Below, one piece after another: positions 62,268 through 64,000 of a DNA stretch of 64,000 nt. Both the position numbers and the translations under genes were made by a program. The stretch is from contig CAZHEA010000004.1 of NCBI GenBank assembly GCA_964531165.1, positions 25,705 through 89,704 on the forward strand, written 5' to 3'. The first letter of the stretch is position 1. Each line of letters opens with the position of its first letter. The stretch comes from SZUA-229 sp964531165 (GTDB taxonomy: Bacteria > Pseudomonadota > Gammaproteobacteria > SZUA-229). Below the pieces are notes generated by a model. That model was not told where the DNA came from and searched no databases. It saw only the letters and a program-made list of their open reading frames with translations.

Positions 62268-62984
62268 TTACGGCTTCTTAATTTCCAGTAATTCAATTTC
62301 AAATAGCAGCACCTGATTAGGGCCTATATTTGCACCGGCACCGCGTTCACCGTAAGCCAGTTCGGATGGAATATAGAGTTTCCATTTTGAACCCACTTTC
62401 ATTAGTTGCAGCGCTTCTGTCCAGCCTTTAATCACGCCATTAACCGGGAAAGTTGCTGGTGCATTACGCTTGTAAGAACTATCAAATACTTTACCGTCAA
62501 TCGTTGTGCCGGTGTAATGGGTTACCACGGTGTCAGATGCTTTAGGCATGTCGCCCTTGCCTTCGGTGATCACTTCATACTGTAAACCACTTTCAGTTGT
62601 TTTGATGCCGTCTTTGGTTTTGTTGGCGGCCAGGAATTTTTCGCCGTCTGCTTTACCTGCAGTGGCCATTTCTGCCTGTTTAGTCTGCTGTGCTTCCATC
62701 ATGGTTTTCTGGAAAGCCTGCATGGTGGCTTGCATTTCTTCCGGTGTCATTTTTGGATCAGCACCGGATAAGCTATCTTTAAAACCCTGAATAATGGCAT
62801 CCTGATTAACCATATCTTTGATCTTAGACATTTGCGAGCCAAATTGTAGGCCTATGCTGTAGCTGGCTTTATTGGTTTGGTTGTCGAGTTTAATTTCTTT
62901 ATCTGCACTGCCTTCGTGATTACAGGCAGTTAGCAGAACGGTGAGACCGATGCTGGCAACGGCGGTGGGGATTGCTTTTAACAT
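62268..62984 (-). CDS. FKBP-type peptidyl-prolyl isomerase lipoprotein
   Basis: A 238-residue FkpA/Mip-like protein. The lipobox is LLTAC (Cys21), followed by a helical dimerisation region (NKASYSIGLQFGSQMSKIKD) and a C-terminal FKBP domain (VVTHYTGTTIDGKVFDSSYK, PSELAYGERGAGANIGPNQV). It catalyses proline isomerisation and helps folding in the envelope. It ends at the terminator at 62213. Confidence 0.93.
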   Translation of the reverse strand: MLKAIPTAVASIGLTVLLTACNHEGSADKEIKLDNQTNKASYSIGLQFGSQMSKIKDMVNQDAIIQGFKDSLSGADPKMTPEEMQATMQAFQKTMMEAQQTKQAEMATAGKADGEKFLAANKTKDGIKTTESGLQYEVITEGKGDMPKASDTVVTHYTGTTIDGKVFDSSYKRNAPATFPVNGVIKGWTEALQLMKVGSKWKLYIPSELAYGERGAGANIGPNQVLLFEIELLEIKKP

Positions 62985-63105
62985 TATTTAGCCCTTGAAT
63001 TTAAAAATTTAAACACGCACGTTACCAAGACCGTTCGAGGGGTTCAAGTGTTGTGTGCCATAAGCGCCAAAAATATCACACAGCTTATGAAAAACAGCCA
63101 TAAAC

Positions 63106-63540
63106 TTATCCCGGCGTGTTTTTATCCACCCAGCGGTGCCCCTCCGGCATATCTTCTTTTTTCCAGAAGGGTGCCCGGGATTTAAGCTCTTCCATTAAGT
63201 AGCGGCAGGCATCAAAGGCTTCTTTACGGTGTGCCGACCAGACAACTGTTAACACAATCGGGTCATTGGGCTGAACCCTGCCGACCCGGTGTACAATTAA
63301 ACAGTCGAGTAGCTGCCAGCGTTGTTCGGCTTCATCGCAAATTTTCTGCAGATAACTTTCCGTCATCCCCGGGTAGTGCTCAAGGGTCATGGCGGTGATG
63401 TCATCGCCCTGGTTAAAATCACGCATAGTGCCGACAAAGCTGGCGGTGGCACCGTATTTTCCTGCTTCGAGCTGAGTTTGCTGATGCTGTTGGGTTTCCT
63501 GCCAGGGGTCGAAAGCTTCGCTGAGAATTTTAATGCTCAT
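63106..63540 (-). CDS. moaE: Molybdopterin synthase catalytic subunit
   Basis: A 144-residue enzyme that, with thiocarboxylated MoaD, converts cPMP to molybdopterin. FVGTMRDFNQGDDITAMTLE, IVHRVGRVQPND and FWKKEDMPEGHRWV (catalytic Lys) are the family motifs. It starts three bases after the moaD stop. moaC is divergent at 63838. Confidence 0.95.
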   Translation of the reverse strand: MSIKILSEAFDPWQETQQHQQTQLEAGKYGATASFVGTMRDFNQGDDITAMTLEHYPGMTESYLQKICDEAEQRWQLLDCLIVHRVGRVQPNDPIVLTVVWSAHRKEAFDACRYLMEELKSRAPFWKKEDMPEGHRWVDKNTPG

Positions 63541-63543
63541 CTG

Positions 63544-63771
63544 TTATCCTCCGGTGACTGGCGGAAAGAATGCCACTTCATCGCCGTCTTTTACCGCGGC
63601 CGTGGCGTCCATATATTCCATATTGATAGCGCACAGGGTGTTATCTGGCATTGACATGTTTTCAGTCGCCTGATCCCAGGCAGACTGTACATCGCTGGCG
63701 TTATCTAATGTTATCTCTGCTTTGCCCACCTGCTCGCGTAAACGCGCAAAAAATTTAACTGTAATGCTCAT
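63544..63771 (-). CDS. moaD: Molybdopterin synthase sulfur-carrier subunit
   Basis: A 75-residue ubiquitin-fold protein whose C-terminal GG (PPVTGG) is thiocarboxylated to donate sulfur to MoaE. FFARLREQVGKAEITLD and KDGDEVAFFPPVTGG are typical. It precedes moaE on the minus strand and diverges from moaC. Confidence 0.94.
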   Translation of the reverse strand: MSITVKFFARLREQVGKAEITLDNASDVQSAWDQATENMSMPDNTLCAINMEYMDATAAVKDGDEVAFFPPVTGG

Positions 63772-63837
63772 TCGTAAAACCCTAGCCCTTTTGATATCCT
63801 ACGTTGCTTATTATTGTAATCGAAACGGGCACCAGGT

Positions 63838-64000
63838 ATGACTGATAAATTAACCCATTTTAACGCATCCGGCGAAGCCCATATGGTTGATGTCAGCCAG
63901 AAAGATATTACCAGGCGTCAGGCAATCGCCGAGGGTGATATTTTTATGCGGCCGGAAACACTGCAACTCATACAGCAGGGCAATCATAAAAAAGGCGATG
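63838..64000 (+). CDS. moaC: Cyclic pyranopterin monophosphate synthase, N-terminal part
   Basis: The frame from ATG 63838 runs off the right edge. It encodes MTDKLTHFNASGEAHMVDVS and continues KDITRRQAIAEGDIFMRPET, the MoaC N-terminus. MoaC forms cPMP in molybdenum cofactor synthesis. A CCAGG-like ribosome binding site precedes it; it is divergent from moaD across 66 bases. Confidence 0.9.
   Translation, partial: MTDKLTHFNASGEAHMVDVSQKDITRRQAIAEGDIFMRPETLQLIQQGNHKKGD

Noticed and set aside
1..64000. tRNA, rRNA, CRISPR arrays, prophage or intact insertion sequences
   Set aside because: I looked for cloverleaf-like stretches, regular short repeats with spacers, and transposase or phage genes and found none that could be supported.

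Overview
The window reads as ordinary, gene-dense chromosome of a gammaproteobacterium. Support for this comes from cmoA/cmoB, yicC next to rph-rdgB, a sucAB-lpd-sucCD block, a djlA-type co-chaperone, a VolA/FadL pair and moaC/moaD/moaE. A class I phosphoribulokinase beside a complete 2-oxoglutarate dehydrogenase suggests a lineage with Calvin-cycle ability or ancestry, but no RuBisCO is present here. Genus cannot be fixed from the sequence alone. I see no rRNA, tRNA, CRISPR array, intact insertion sequence or prophage.

Layout. 0-5 kb: the end of an RND efflux adaptor and its pump, a PilZ protein and phosphoribulokinase. 5-13 kb (mostly minus strand): small hypotheticals, a lytic transglycosylase, a Sel1-repeat protein, and a redox operon of retropepsin-like protease, Nudix hydrolase, lipoamide-dehydrogenase-like flavoprotein and thioredoxin. 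13-20 kb: a second PilZ protein, djlA, and a TRAP transporter operon with its TatT-type lipoprotein. 20-27 kb: a TetR regulator and a run of small conserved-looking genes of unknown function; two promoters in this run carry the same 25-bp dyad, which resembles an IscR-type site. It ends in two Nudix-type genes and the decayed end of a GGDEF domain. 27-35 kb: the TCA block. 35-42 kb: a broken SRPBCC gene, a 2OG oxygenase/GNAT pair, and an A+T-rich signalling cassette (receiver, histidine kinase, receiver-PAS-GGDEF-EAL). 42-47 kb: cmoAB and a GldA/GldF/GldG-type ABC exporter. 47-53 kb: a lipoprotein, two secreted proteins (one Cys-rich with a His/Lys patch), an anti-sigma factor fused to a DsrE-like domain, its ECF sigma factor and a divergent membrane thioredoxin. 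53-59 kb: acyl-CoA ligase, thioesterase, FadL porin and VolA-like lysophospholipase, which together look like a lipid scavenging route. 59-64 kb: an HExxH protein, rdgB-rph, yicC, a REP-type composite repeat, an FKBP isomerase, moaE-moaD and, divergently, the start of moaC.

The most unusual item is the ECF sigma factor with an anti-sigma factor whose extracytoplasmic half is a DsrE-like domain (50952-52225). It could be a sulfur- or thiol-responsive envelope switch controlling neighbouring secreted and disulfide-handling proteins. Second is the shared 25-bp dyad before two operons of unknown function (22611 and 25052). Gene functions below are inferred from motifs and family knowledge; no database search was possible.
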